From Bacillus nakamurai (GTDB lineage: Bacteria; Bacillota; Bacilli; Bacillales; Bacillaceae), in contig NZ_LSAZ01000020.1 in assembly GCF_001584325.1 (NCBI RefSeq), positions 1-59,687 of the forward strand: a stretch of DNA of 59,687 nt. The letters run 5' to 3'. The notes below the pieces were generated by a model that was not told where the DNA came from, did no database searches, and worked only from the letters and a program-made list of their open reading frames with translations. Both the position numbers and the translations under genes were made by a program. Below are positions 8,891 through 17,936 of the stretch, piece after piece; the first letter of the stretch is position 1; each line of letters begins with the position of its first letter.

Positions 8891-9772
8891 ATGGTAAACA
8901 TTATCCAAGATTTTATTCCGGTTGGTGCTAATAACCGCCCCGGCTATGCAATGACGCCCATCTACATTACGGTTCATAATACGGCGAATACATCCGTCGG
9001 CGCTAATGCGAAAATGCACGCGCGTTATGTGAAAAATCCCGATACGCCCACAAGCTGGCATTTCACAGTCGATGATACGGAAATTTATCAGCATCTTCCG
9101 TTAAATGAAAACGGCTGGCATGCGGGGGACGGCAACGGAGACGGAAACCGTAAATCAATCGGCATTGAAATCTGTGAAAACGCGGACGGCGATTTTCCAA
9201 AAGCGGTCGCAAACGCCCAATGGCTCATCCGCACATTAATGGCATCGCACAGTATCCCGCTTGCAAATGTCGTCGAGCATAAGCATTGGTCTGGCAAGCT
9301 TTGCCCGAGAAGGCTTTTGGATACATGGGACGAATTTAAAGCAGGGATCGGTTCTGACAGCAGGCAGACTTATACTGTGCAAAAAGGGGATACGTTGTCG
9401 GCAATCGCGCGAAAATTCGGCGTCAGCGTGGCTGACTTGCAGAAATGGAACAACATTGCCGACCCGAATCTGATTCAAGTCGGACAAGTGCTGTTTGTCA
9501 GCGCACCCGTACAGGTAGCATATCCTCTTCCGGATGAGGTGATTCAGCTGACAACACCGTATACATCCGGCGAAAAGGTATACCAGGTGCAAAACGCGCT
9601 TGCCGCGCTTTATTTTTACCCTGAAAAAGGAGCTGTCAATAATGGCATTGACGGCGTCTATGGTCCGAAAACAGCGAACGCCGTAGCCCGCTTCCAATCT
9701 GTGAACGGCTTAACGTCTGACGGCATCTACGGCCCGGCTGTTAAAGCAAAGATCGTTATGCAGCTCTCATAA
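8891..9772 (+). CDS. xlyA: N-acetylmuramoyl-L-alanine amidase XlyA (phage endolysin)
   Basis: This 293-residue endolysin cleaves the bond between muramic acid and L-Ala in peptidoglycan. Domains in order: a zinc amidase of the amidase_2/T7 lysozyme type (residues 15-145) with probable zinc ligands His29 (TVHNT), His130 and Cys138 ([10 protein letters not shown]); a LysM domain (residues 160-206, [18 protein letters not shown]); and a PG_binding_1 domain (residues 225-293, with [17 protein letters not shown]). It is the last gene of the lysis cassette and is followed by a bidirectional terminator. Confidence 0.93.
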   Translation: MVNIIQDFIPVGANNRPGYAMTPIYITVHNTANTSVGANAKMHARYVKNPDTPTSWHFTVDDTEIYQHLPLNENGWHAGDGNGDGNRKSIGIEICENADGDFPKAVANAQWLIRTLMASHSIPLANVVEHKHWSGKLCPRRLLDTWDEFKAGIGSDSRQTYTVQKGDTLSAIARKFGVSVADLQKWNNIADPNLIQVGQVLFVSAPVQVAYPLPDEVIQLTTPYTSGEKVYQVQNALAALYFYPEKGAVNNGIDGVYGPKTANAVARFQSVNGLTSDGIYGPAVKAKIVMQLS

Positions 9773-9775
9773 AAA

Positions 9776-9816
9776 AAGGCCGAGTCCCGGATGATTCCGG
9801 GATTCAGCTTTTCTTC
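9776..9816. terminator. Bidirectional terminator between xlyA and spoIIS
   Basis: The stem GAGTCCCGG (9782-9790) / CCGGGATTC (9797-9805) is flanked by A and T runs on both sides, so it can end both xlyA and the converging spoIIS transcript. Confidence 0.75.
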
Positions 9817-9926
9817 TTTAATCGATTCAGCAGCCCGAGATTCCTCACCTTCATCTTCAGCGAATAAGCGGAAAGCCCGAACCGTCCGTAATCCACAAAC
9901 TTCACACGCCGTACAATTTTTTTCAC
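9804..9926 (-). CDS. Candidate SpoIISC (third component of the SpoIIS system)
   Basis: Downstream of spoIISB on the same strand lies a frame ending RNLGLLNRLKKKS. From GTG 9926 (preceded by AGGTGA) it gives a 40-residue very basic protein; an ATG at 10004 would give 66 residues with AGGACAGGAG just upstream. In B. subtilis a small gene of about 45 codons in this position, spoIISC, acts as a second antitoxin of SpoIISA. The position and size fit, but I identify it by position rather than by a motif. The final codons overlap the terminator. Confidence 0.5.
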   Translation of the reverse strand: MKKIVRRVKFVDYGRFGLSAYSLKMKVRNLGLLNRLKKKS

Positions 9927-10023
9927 ATGATCACCTGTCGCATCTGCTGTAGTTGGTTTATTATATGTAAAATAAGGAGAAAAGGAATAGGACAAGAGCC
10001 GCATCTCCTGTCCTTTAGTGTAA

Positions 10024-10194
10024 TCAAGCTTTTTTTCGTTTATACTTATCAATCAGCCGCTCGTTTTCTTTGAAAATTCTTGCGGTATGAGGGCTGACTT
10101 GATAACTCCCGATACTGGTCATTGAGCGTTTTTTGAGAATTTTAAACGGCTTTGCCGACCGTTCCGGCTGTCCGTTTTGAAAAGCCTGCTCCAT
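10024..10194 (-). CDS. spoIISB: Antitoxin SpoIISB
   Basis: A 56-residue basic protein, the same length as B. subtilis SpoIISB. The core YQVSPHTARIFKENERLIDK is essentially unchanged. SpoIISB wraps around the cytoplasmic domain of SpoIISA and blocks its toxicity. Its ATG overlaps the spoIISA stop by one base (TAATG), so the two are translated together. It is intrinsically disordered when free, by what is known of the family. Confidence 0.93.
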   Translation of the reverse strand: MEQAFQNGQPERSAKPFKILKKRSMTSIGSYQVSPHTARIFKENERLIDKYKRKKA

Positions 10195-10940
10195 TATCCG
10201 TCACCTTCCTCTTCTATTGGCAGCATTAAATCATAAATGCTCGTTAACGATGTGAAAAGCAAATAATCGAATTCCGTCAACAGGTGTTCTGATGTCAGTT
10301 TGATCACATAATGGCGGGTCTGAACCGAAAACGGAATAAGCACAAGCCTTCCTTTTTGATCATAGTAGACGTCTTTTCGGTTAAGACGTGATTGAACATC
10401 CGCCGCATCAGGCATATGCTCGGTTAAGCGATCCTTATCCGTCTGTGCGGAATAATCGAACAGCGAGACCGTGATGTTCATTTTTTCAGCATAGGTGGTT
10501 AACAGCCTTCTGATTCCTTCTGCATAAGCTTCTATACTTCCATAATAAACATGAATCGGTTCATTTTTCAACAGATATTGATAGGTTTTCAGTTTTTCAA
10601 GATAGGAGTGCAGCATTTCGTTATTTTCTTCTAAAATTTCTCGCGTATCCGTTTCTAATTCATTGCCGGCGAGCTTTTTAATATAAGCGCTCAAAAAGAT
10701 GAACGCATCTATAAGGGCAAAGCTGACGGCAGCGATTAAATACTGATTCCACTGGGTAAAAAGGGACTCAGGGTCATATGTCCAGTAGACCATGGCGCCT
10801 ACTACAAATAGTAAATACCACGTTTTGCGTATAGCAAACATCTTCTCTTTTACTTTTGCCTCAAACCGCCAGGATGCATAAACATATAAAACAAGCGCGG
10901 CCGCCATGAACCACACCATAATTTGAAAAAATAAAAGCAT
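10194..10940 (-). CDS. spoIISA: Membrane toxin SpoIISA
   Basis: A 248-residue protein with three N-terminal transmembrane segments (about residues 3-23, 40-56 and 67-88) and a cytoplasmic GAF-like domain (about residues 100-240: LKTYQYLLKNEPIHVYYGSI). SpoIISA damages the membrane and kills cells when not neutralised by SpoIISB. ATG 10940 gives exactly the known length; GTG 10946 is less likely. The pair sits immediately next to the prophage lysis cassette, as in B. subtilis. No frameshift is seen, so the toxin is probably active. Confidence 0.93.
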   Translation of the reverse strand: MLLFFQIMVWFMAAALVLYVYASWRFEAKVKEKMFAIRKTWYLLFVVGAMVYWTYDPESLFTQWNQYLIAAVSFALIDAFIFLSAYIKKLAGNELETDTREILEENNEMLHSYLEKLKTYQYLLKNEPIHVYYGSIEAYAEGIRRLLTTYAEKMNITVSLFDYSAQTDKDRLTEHMPDAADVQSRLNRKDVYYDQKGRLVLIPFSVQTRHYVIKLTSEHLLTEFDYLLFTSLTSIYDLMLPIEEEGDG

Positions 10941-11010
10941 GAGCACCCCTCACATTCGAAAATTGTCTGCTTAATTTCATTCTATGTCATGGCATCATTT
11001 TCCTGTCACA

Positions 11011-11040
11011 AAAAAAACCGCTTCTGTTAAGAAGCGGGTG
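11011..11040 (-). terminator. Terminator after pit
   Basis: On the minus strand the stem CCGCTTC (11031-11037) / GAAGCGG (11018-11024) is followed by eight T residues; it lies just downstream of the pit stop codon. Confidence 0.8.
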
Positions 11041-11045
11041 CTGTA

Positions 11046-12044
11046 TCAGAAAAAGATATCTAAGATAAAAAAAGCAATGGCGCCGAGTGTTCCTGAGATC
11101 GGCAATGTGATAACCCATGTAATGAGCATCCGTTTGGCGGTTCCCCAGTTTACGCCCTTTACGCGGTGAGAAGCGCCCACGCCCAGAATGGAAGATGAGA
11201 TGACGTGTGTCGTGCTGACCGGCAGATGGATAAATGTCGCGCCGAAAATAATCGCCGCACCGGTTAAGTCGGCAGAAACGCCGTTTACCGGACGGATTTT
11301 CATAATTTTGCCGCCGACGGTTTTAATGATTTTCCAGCCGCCGATTGACGTGCCGAGACCCATCGCGATCGCACATGAAAGCTGCACCCAGAAAGGGATC
11401 GCATCACTATTATGTAAGTTTGCAGTCATAAGTGCCATCGTAATGATACCCATCGCTTTTTGCGCGTCGTTTGTTCCGTGTGTATAGGACTGAATCGCAG
11501 CCGTTAAAATCTGCACTCTGCGAAACCGTTTGTTCGTTTTCGCCAAGTTGCTGTCTTTAAATATCAGCTTTACGATCGAATAAACGATAAAGCCGAGGAC
11601 AAAGGCGATGATCGGTGATAAAATAAGTGCTTCGATAATTTTTATAAACCCTTTATAGTTCAGCGTTGCAAAACCTGACGCCGCAATGGCCGCACCGGCA
11701 ATCGCCCCGATAATCGCATGAGAAGAACTGCTCGGGATGCCGAAATACCAAGTGATTAAGTTCCAGGCGATCGCCGCGAGCAAGGCTGCGAGAATCACAA
11801 TCGAACCGTTGTCTAATGTATAAGGATTCACAATATCCTTCGTGATGGTTTTGGCTACGCCTGTAAACGTCATAGCTCCGAGAAAGTTCATGATGGCGGC
11901 CATGATAATTGCGTGCCGCGGCTTCAGTGCTTTAGTCGAAACTGAGGTGGCGATTGCGTTTGCGGTATCGTGAAATCCGTTAATGAAATCAAATACCAAA
12001 GCGCAAATGACAATTAAGATCGTTAAAATTAATAATGTATTCAT
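11046..12044 (-). CDS. pit: Low-affinity inorganic phosphate transporter (PiT family)
   Basis: A 332-residue membrane protein of the PiT family (TC 2.A.20). The N-terminal signature DFINGFHDTANAIATSVSTK and the related C-terminal GANDAQK-type repeat (THGTNDAQKAMGI) are both present, the two inverted halves that form the metal-phosphate path. About eight to ten membrane segments can be drawn. It takes up phosphate with divalent metal driven by the proton gradient. The upstream gene ykaA is 12 bp away and encodes the DUF47 partner usually paired with PiT transporters, so the two form one operon ended by a strong hairpin. Confidence 0.92.
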   Translation of the reverse strand: MNTLLILTILIVICALVFDFINGFHDTANAIATSVSTKALKPRHAIIMAAIMNFLGAMTFTGVAKTITKDIVNPYTLDNGSIVILAALLAAIAWNLITWYFGIPSSSSHAIIGAIAGAAIAASGFATLNYKGFIKIIEALILSPIIAFVLGFIVYSIVKLIFKDSNLAKTNKRFRRVQILTAAIQSYTHGTNDAQKAMGIITMALMTANLHNSDAIPFWVQLSCAIAMGLGTSIGGWKIIKTVGGKIMKIRPVNGVSADLTGAAIIFGATFIHLPVSTTHVISSSILGVGASHRVKGVNWGTAKRMLITWVITLPISGTLGAIAFFILDIFF

Positions 12045-12056
12045 TATAACCCCTCG

Positions 12057-12674
12057 TTACGCGTTTTTCATAATAATGGTTTCAAGGTTATTGGCAACGC
12101 TTTGGCAAGAGTCGGCAATTTCCTCAAGCGTTTCGTAAATCTCGCGGTATTGAATGACTTTAATCGGATCGGTTTCTGTACCGAACAGATTTTTTAAAGA
12201 TTTACGGTGCAGGTTATCGCAGCTGTGCTCGTATTCTTTAATTTTAATGGCGTGAGGGTGAATGTCCTTCAATCGGTTTTCTGCCAGCAATTCAATTGTG
12301 ATTAAAATTTCCTTCGCACACTCTCTGATGTAACCGCTGAACTTATCGATATGTTCGTCGGAAGAGGTGATTGAGAAAATCTCCATCATTGCTGAAAAAT
12401 GTTCGATTCCGTCAAGCACGTCATCGAGGCTGTTTGTCAGCTCAAGGATGTCTTCACGTTCAATGGGAGTGATAAAAGCTTTGTTCAGCTCTTTAATCAT
12501 GACATGAACATGATTATCTCCTTTCGTTTCAAACTCTTTTAACGTATCGGCAAATTCCTTCAGAGTCGTTTGGTTCGTGACTTTGAAATTCACAAAATAT
12601 TCTGCGGTTTCGTCTATATTTTTTGCGATTTCTGTTAAAAGGAGTGAGAACTTATCTTTTTTTCTTTTTATCAT
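12057..12674 (-). CDS. ykaA: PhoU-like DUF47 protein, partner of Pit
   Basis: A 205-residue all-alpha protein of the DUF47 (PhoU-related) family, with evenly spaced acidic helices (for example EREDILELTNSLDDVLDGIE) that bind metal clusters in relatives. DUF47 proteins are found next to PiT transporters and are thought to control them. The start ATG 12674 has GGAGGG seven bases upstream and gives the known YkaA length; upstream codons are unlikely to be translated. A consensus-like promoter lies about 200 bp upstream. Confidence 0.9.
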   Translation of the reverse strand: MIKRKKDKFSLLLTEIAKNIDETAEYFVNFKVTNQTTLKEFADTLKEFETKGDNHVHVMIKELNKAFITPIEREDILELTNSLDDVLDGIEHFSAMMEIFSITSSDEHIDKFSGYIRECAKEILITIELLAENRLKDIHPHAIKIKEYEHSCDNLHRKSLKNLFGTETDPIKVIQYREIYETLEEIADSCQSVANNLETIIMKNA

Positions 12675-12871
12675 TAAAAACCCTCCATTGTTTGAATGAG
12701 ACAATGCACACATCAAATTATTATATAGCCTTTTGTCGAAAAAAAACAGGTAAAGTCGAAAAAAACGCCTCTTGATTTTTTCGGAAAAACGTGTCTATCC
12801 CGTTCTTCTTATGTTATCCCACTTCGCCAAAAAAACGTAACACACTTCGAATTCAGACATCTTGCTTAAAA

Positions 12872-12902
12872 AGTATAACAAAAGATGTGAATTTCCTGTC
12901 AA
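12872..12902 (-). promoter_or_regulatory. Candidate sigma-A promoter for ykaA-pit
   Basis: On the minus strand TTGACA (12902-12897) and TATACT (12877-12872) are 19 bp apart. The long leader (about 200 bp) to ykaA contains no clear riboswitch. Confidence 0.5.
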
Positions 12903-12923
12903 CATTTGCGCGTGATTTTTAAT

Positions 12924-12960
12924 GAAAAAAACGGCTCCCATAAAAAGGAACCGTTTTTTT
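12924..12960 (-). terminator. Terminator after steT
   Basis: The hairpin ACGG(C/T)TCC .. GGAACCGT (12931-12953) is flanked by A7 and T7, just beyond the steT stop codon. It can act in both directions. Confidence 0.8.
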
Positions 12961-12963
12961 AGT

Positions 12964-14274
12964 TTAATTTGCTTTTTTTATCCAAAAATAAAGCGGCAAT
13001 CCGGCAAGACCGATCAAAATGGACAGCCCGCAGCTTAAGGTGTCAGTGATGACCGTGCTGACTAAAACAAACAGCGAACCCGCGATGGCCAAAACAGGGA
13101 CGATCGGGTACAAAGGGACGCTGTAGGCGCGTTTTTTGCCGGCGTTCTTTTTTCGCAGAATAAATACGGCGAAAAAGGCCATGACGTAAAAAATATAAAT
13201 CATAAAAATGGAGACCTCAGACAGCTTATCCGGATTGCTGACGATCATAAAAATAACGGCGAGCGCAATCTGGAATGATACCGCGATCCACGGCGTGCGG
13301 AACGTCGGATGCACGCGTGAAAGCTGTTTGGCAAATGGAAGCTGTTTTCGTTCCGCCATTGCAAATGAGATACGCGGAAAAGCGAGAATTTTTCCGTTTA
13401 AACAGCCGAAAATGCTGACGATGATTCCGACGCTGATCAGTTTTCCGCCGAGGGCGCCAAACAGCATTTCAGCCGCCGTGCTTGTCGCATTTTCACCGAG
13501 TTTGACGATGTCTGTTGCAGAAAGAATGTGCAAAAGGGCAAAGTTAATGAAAAGATAGATGGCGGTCACGACTAACAGCCCGCCCGTCATCGCTTTCGGC
13601 AGCAGCTTTTCTGGATTTTTCATTTCTCCTCCGAGAGCGGAAAGCAAAATCCAGCCGTCGTAGGCAAACAGTGTCGCCAAAATCGCAGCGCCGAAGTTCA
13701 TGTCGGAGATGCTGCTGGTGACGGCGCTGAATATATGCTGATCGCCTTTCCAAAGGCCGAAGAAAATCATGCAGATGATCGGAATCAGTTTTCCGACGGT
13801 CGTAATTCCCTGAACGATTCCGCCGTATTTCGTTCCGATGATATTAATGATGCTTAAAAATAACACGGCTAAAATTCCGATCACCTTTGACCAGCCTGAA
13901 TCCCAGCTGAAAAGATGAGCCATTAAGGAACCGAAATATAACCCGATCGCTCCGATAATGGCCGGGCCGTAAATGATAATTTGAACCCAGCCGCACAAAA
14001 AGCCCCAAAACTCGCCGTACACTTCCTCAAGATATGTATACAGCCCGCCCGTTTTCGGAATCTGCGTGCCGATTTCCGCAACGGTCAAGCCCCCTGCAAG
14101 CGTCAATATTCCTCCTAACAGCCATGCTAAAAGCGCAGTTTTCGAATCACCGGAGTAGGCAAGAACGGCGCCGGGCTTCATAAATACGCCGGAACCGATA
14201 ATGGTGCCGATAACAAGAGAGAGGGCAATTGTAATGCCGATCTCTTTTTTTAATCCATTTTCTTCAGTCTGCAT
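12964..14274 (-). CDS. steT: Serine/threonine exchange transporter SteT
   Basis: A 436-residue amino acid transporter of the LAT subfamily (APC superfamily) with twelve predicted membrane segments. The signature VIGTIIGSGVFMKPGAV in helix 1 is the unwound substrate-binding segment. SteT exchanges L-serine and L-threonine, and also aromatic amino acids at lower rate, by obligatory exchange. ATG 14274 lies eight bases after GGAGGG; an in-frame TTG further upstream falls inside that ribosome binding site. It is monocistronic, with its own terminator. Confidence 0.92.
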   Translation of the reverse strand: MQTEENGLKKEIGITIALSLVIGTIIGSGVFMKPGAVLAYSGDSKTALLAWLLGGILTLAGGLTVAEIGTQIPKTGGLYTYLEEVYGEFWGFLCGWVQIIIYGPAIIGAIGLYFGSLMAHLFSWDSGWSKVIGILAVLFLSIINIIGTKYGGIVQGITTVGKLIPIICMIFFGLWKGDQHIFSAVTSSISDMNFGAAILATLFAYDGWILLSALGGEMKNPEKLLPKAMTGGLLVVTAIYLFINFALLHILSATDIVKLGENATSTAAEMLFGALGGKLISVGIIVSIFGCLNGKILAFPRISFAMAERKQLPFAKQLSRVHPTFRTPWIAVSFQIALAVIFMIVSNPDKLSEVSIFMIYIFYVMAFFAVFILRKKNAGKKRAYSVPLYPIVPVLAIAGSLFVLVSTVITDTLSCGLSILIGLAGLPLYFWIKKAN

Positions 14275-14562
14275 ATCCTGTCCCTCCAATGTAAAAGCTT
14301 CTTGTTGAAAAAACTATTTTACATATTGTAAACCCTATTTGCTAAAACACGAATTAAATAAATTTTCTGATTTTGTTCATTTCCTTATAAATACAGGCTT
14401 TTCTTCTTGGGAACGGAAACATTTTGTCTGGAATAACGAATATTATTTATTTCAGTAGTGAAATAGTTCGTGGTTTTTTTCGGAAGACAGACAGAAGACC
14501 CGGATGCGGAGCAGATGGATTGACTTTGCGGTCCGAATAAAATAGGTTGTATATATAGAAAA
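14275..14562. other. Divergent intergenic region steT-mhqA
   Basis: No gene is visible in these 290 bp. It must contain the steT promoter and the mhqA promoter (candidate TTGCGG 14526-14531 and TATATA 14550-14555). An inverted repeat TATTTCA-N4-TGAAATA (14448-14465) may be a further operator, but I do not recognise its regulator. Confidence 0.5.
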
Positions 14563-14580
14563 TATCTCGAAATCGAGATA
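14563..14580 (+). promoter_or_regulatory. MhqR operator
   Basis: TATCTCGAAATCGAGATA is an almost perfect 18-bp palindrome that matches the MhqR repressor box. It lies directly after the candidate mhqA -10 element, so bound MhqR would block initiation. MhqR releases on exposure to quinones and catechol-type compounds. Confidence 0.88.
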
Positions 14581-14600
14581 ATTAAATGGAGGATAAAAAA

Positions 14601-15551
14601 ATGAAGGTTAAAGGAATTCACCATGTGTCGGCTTTAACGGCTGACGCACAAAAAAATTTAGATTTCTATTGTAAGGTCATGGGATTGAAACTTGTGAAGA
14701 AGTCCGTCAATCAGGATGAGCCGACAATGTATCATTTATTTTACGGAGACGAAGCTGCCAATCCGGGTTCTGAGCTGACGTTTTTTGAAATCCCACGAAT
14801 CGCTCCGTTTCATGCGGGGACAAACAGCATTTCTTCTATCGGTCTGCGCGTGCCGGACACACAAGCTCTTCAATATTGGAAAAAACGATTCGAGGAGCAT
14901 CAGGTCGCTCACGGTGACATCATAAAAACAGCCGGAAGAGACACTCTCGCTTTTCAAGATCATGAAGGACAGCGGCTTGTATTGACGGCAGATGAAAAAG
15001 GCAGAAACATCGGTGAAGCCGTGAAGCAAAGCGGCATCCCAGAAGAATATTCATTCCGCGGCCTCGGCCCGGTTGAATTGACCGTTCCGTACGCTGAACC
15101 GACCCGGCGTGTATTAACTGACATATTGGGATTCACGGAAATCGGAAAAGAAACACATGAAGACCGGGGAACCGTTACGGTGTTAGAATCCGGAGACGGC
15201 GGAGCGGCGACAGAAATCCATCTGATCGAAAGAAGTGATCTTCCGCGTGAGCGCCAAGGAAAAGGAAGCGTTCATCATGTCGCATTCCGCGTTAATGATG
15301 AGGAGGAGCTCGCCGCCTGGCACGGCGTCATCAGCAAAGAGGGTTTCAGCAACTCCGGCATTGTGGAGCGTTATTATTTCAAAGCGCTGTACTTCAGAGA
15401 GCCGAACGGAATCCTTTTTGAATTATCGACAGACGGTCCGGGATTTATGGTGGATGAAGCGCCAGAGGAGCTCGGTAAGACGATCGCGCTGCCGCCGTAT
15501 CTTGAGCACCGCCGTTCTGAAATAGAAGCGCGCCTGAAACCGATTCAGTAA
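14601..15551 (+). CDS. mhqA: Hydroquinone-specific ring-cleaving dioxygenase MhqA
   Basis: A 316-residue type I extradiol dioxygenase made of two VOC domains (about residues 1-140 and 150-300). Fe(II) ligands probable from the pattern are His in GIHHVSAL, His in VHHVAFRV and Glu in ILFELSTDGPG. It cleaves hydroquinone-like rings and takes part in the response to methylhydroquinone and other quinones under MhqR control. ATG 14601 is chosen because GGAGG lies eight bases upstream and the length then equals that of the B. subtilis protein (formerly YkcA). Single-gene unit with its own terminator. Confidence 0.92.
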   Translation: MKVKGIHHVSALTADAQKNLDFYCKVMGLKLVKKSVNQDEPTMYHLFYGDEAANPGSELTFFEIPRIAPFHAGTNSISSIGLRVPDTQALQYWKKRFEEHQVAHGDIIKTAGRDTLAFQDHEGQRLVLTADEKGRNIGEAVKQSGIPEEYSFRGLGPVELTVPYAEPTRRVLTDILGFTEIGKETHEDRGTVTVLESGDGGAATEIHLIERSDLPRERQGKGSVHHVAFRVNDEEELAAWHGVISKEGFSNSGIVERYYFKALYFREPNGILFELSTDGPGFMVDEAPEELGKTIALPPYLEHRRSEIEARLKPIQ

Positions 15552-15565
15552 TAACAAATGACAAC

Positions 15566-15603
15566 AGATGCCCTCCGGCTTTTACGGAGGCATCTTTTTT
15601 TTG
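15566..15603 (+). terminator. Terminator after mhqA
   Basis: GATGCCCTCCG (15568-15578) pairs with CGGAGGCATC (15585-15594), followed by eight T residues. Confidence 0.8.
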
Positions 15604-15764
15604 TTTTTTAGAAAGGAAAGGGAAGGTTTATTCACTTGGTATTTCCCGTTTTGTCATTCTTTTTACCTATTTGCAAATGGCAAAATAAATGCCTTTGTTT
15701 ATTAATAATTTTTTCACATTTGGTTGTTACACTGTATCAAAGTTAAAAAGGAGTGAAAACACAG

Positions 15765-17921
15765 GTGAAAATGAAAAAACGCGAGATTGACGCAGTCTTA
15801 ATTCTCATTTTACTCGCTTCTGCATTCTTGAATATGTACAACATCTGGAATGACGATACGGTGAACCCTTATTACACCGCAGCAGTAACGAGTATGCTTC
15901 AAAGCTTTCATAATTTCTTTTACGCTTCATTTGACGCGGCCGGTTTTATCACGGTGGATAAACCGCCCGTTACATTCTGGCTTCAGACGATCAGCGCTCT
16001 TATCTTCGGGATGCACGGCTGGAGTGTTATCCTTCCGCAGGCATTGGCGGGAGTCGGTTCTGTTTTCTTCATGTATCTGTTAATCAAACCGACATTCGGA
16101 AAAACGGCGGCCCGCATAGCTTCCTTTGTGATGGCGTGCACACCGATTGCGGTGGCTGTAGCCCGGACAAACAATGTCGATGCATTACTTGCCTTTTTCT
16201 TATTCTTTGCGACTTGGCTTTTGTTTAAAGCAGTCAAAAAAGGAAAGCTCATTTGGCTGTTAGCGGCATTTTTCGTCGTCGGTGTCGGCTTTAACACGAA
16301 AATGCTTCAGGCTTACATGATTTTACCGGCATTTTTATTGTTTTATATGATTGCAGCAAATACCACAATCAAGAAAAAAATCATCTCGTTAATCAGCGCT
16401 GTTGTTGTCATGCTTGCTGTTTCAGTATCCTGGGCCCTTGTGGTAGACAGCACTTCTTCAAGTGACAGGCCGTATATCGGCAGCAGCCAGACCAACTCAG
16501 TATTGGAGCTTGCATTCGGTTACAACGGGATTGAACGGCTGACGGGCCAAGGGTCGACGTCAGGCGGAGGAGGAGCGCCGGGCCGCAGCGCTTCAAAAGA
16601 GATGTCTTCTGGCAATCAGTATTCATCAGCCGTTCAAGCGCCTCCGGGAAATTCTTCAAGCGGCAGTATATCAAAATCTCAGCAATCCGGAAGCTCAATG
16701 GCCGGACCTCCAAGCGGCGGTGAAATGCCGGGCGGCGACGGCCAAGGCTGCCCTCCGAGCGGCGGCTTTGGCGGAAAGGGAAGCGGGCACGGATCAAAAA
16801 TGCAATCGGGAACAGGGATGTTCGGAACGGGAACACCGGGACCGCTGCGCCTGTTCCAAACGGAATTATCCGATCAAATCAGCTGGCTTCTCCCATTTGC
16901 GCTTTTTGGCATCGCCGGGCTTTTGATCGCCGGAGCAAAAGAGAGAAGAAGATTATCTGTACAGCAAAAAGAAACGGTTTTCTGGGTCGCATGGCTCGTA
17001 CCGATCGCCGGATTCTTCAGTGTTGCAGAATTTTTCCACCACTATTATCTCATTATGCTGGCACCGCCGATTGCGGCGCTTGTCGGAGCCGGTTGGGTAT
17101 CTCTTGCCAGCCTGTATCGAAATCAAACGGGCTGGAAGACATGGCTGCTGCCGGCGGCAATCCTTGCCACAACAGCATTTGAATTATTTATCTTACGCAA
17201 TAATATTGACGAAATCGGTTACGGATGGAGCATTGGCGTCGGGATCATCGGAGCGCTTTCTGCAATCGTGCTTCTTATTATGAAACAGCGCCAGAAACCA
17301 ATGACATATTACGTATCGCTTGCCGGACTCCTCGTTTTACTCGTCGTACCGATTTATTGGGCGAGCACACCGCTCCTTTACGGAGGTAACAGTGCGCTTC
17401 CGGAAACAGGACCGCAGCTTGCTTCAAGCGGTTCCGGAATGGGAACGGCAGATGGCAGTGTAAACGAAAAGCTCATTTCGTACTTAGAAAAAAATAACAC
17501 CGGCTCTGAATACTTATTCGCTACGACAGATGCCGTGTCCGCTGCGCCGTACATTATTAAAACGAAAAAAGCGGTAATGGCCATCGGAGGCTACGGCGGC
17601 TCTGATCCGGCGATTACATTGGCTCAGTTCAAAAAGCTGGTCAAAGAAGGAAAAGTGAAATACTTCCTTGCCTCAGACAGAGGAAAAGGCGGAAATAGCG
17701 ACATTTTAAATTGGGTCGAGAAAAACGGCAAAAAAATCTCAAGCAGTAAATGGCAATCAACAACCGCCCAAAACACATCTTCTCAACAGCGGGGACAAAA
17801 AGCTTCAGGAGCCGCTTCAACCGGCCAAGCACAAAGCGGAAGCGCCAAATCCGGCCAAATCGGCGGCGGCCCCGGCGGAATGGGCCAGTCAGCTGTTTTA
17901 TATGAACTCACAGCGAAATAG
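15765..17921 (+). CDS. ykcB: GT39-family membrane glycosyltransferase YkcB
   Basis: A 718-residue polytopic protein of the ArnT/PMT-like (GT-C) superfamily. The N-terminal loop motif WNDDTVNPYYTAAV after helix 1 carries the acidic catalytic residues, and about eleven membrane segments follow. A hydrophilic Gly/Ser/Pro-rich loop of nearly 100 residues (about residues 260-360) is inserted between membrane segments, and another such tail ends the protein. It would transfer a sugar from a polyprenyl carrier outside the membrane. Its partner, the bactoprenol sugar transferase YkcC, follows after 15 bp. GTG 15765 is the best-placed start after AAAAGGAG. The acceptor is not known. Confidence 0.85.
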   Translation: MKMKKREIDAVLILILLASAFLNMYNIWNDDTVNPYYTAAVTSMLQSFHNFFYASFDAAGFITVDKPPVTFWLQTISALIFGMHGWSVILPQALAGVGSVFFMYLLIKPTFGKTAARIASFVMACTPIAVAVARTNNVDALLAFFLFFATWLLFKAVKKGKLIWLLAAFFVVGVGFNTKMLQAYMILPAFLLFYMIAANTTIKKKIISLISAVVVMLAVSVSWALVVDSTSSSDRPYIGSSQTNSVLELAFGYNGIERLTGQGSTSGGGGAPGRSASKEMSSGNQYSSAVQAPPGNSSSGSISKSQQSGSSMAGPPSGGEMPGGDGQGCPPSGGFGGKGSGHGSKMQSGTGMFGTGTPGPLRLFQTELSDQISWLLPFALFGIAGLLIAGAKERRRLSVQQKETVFWVAWLVPIAGFFSVAEFFHHYYLIMLAPPIAALVGAGWVSLASLYRNQTGWKTWLLPAAILATTAFELFILRNNIDEIGYGWSIGVGIIGALSAIVLLIMKQRQKPMTYYVSLAGLLVLLVVPIYWASTPLLYGGNSALPETGPQLASSGSGMGTADGSVNEKLISYLEKNNTGSEYLFATTDAVSAAPYIIKTKKAVMAIGGYGGSDPAITLAQFKKLVKEGKVKYFLASDRGKGGNSDILNWVEKNGKKISSSKWQSTTAQNTSSQQRGQKASGAASTGQAQSGSAKSGQIGGGPGGMGQSAVLYELTAK

Positions 17922-17936
17922 AAAGGAGAGCTAACC

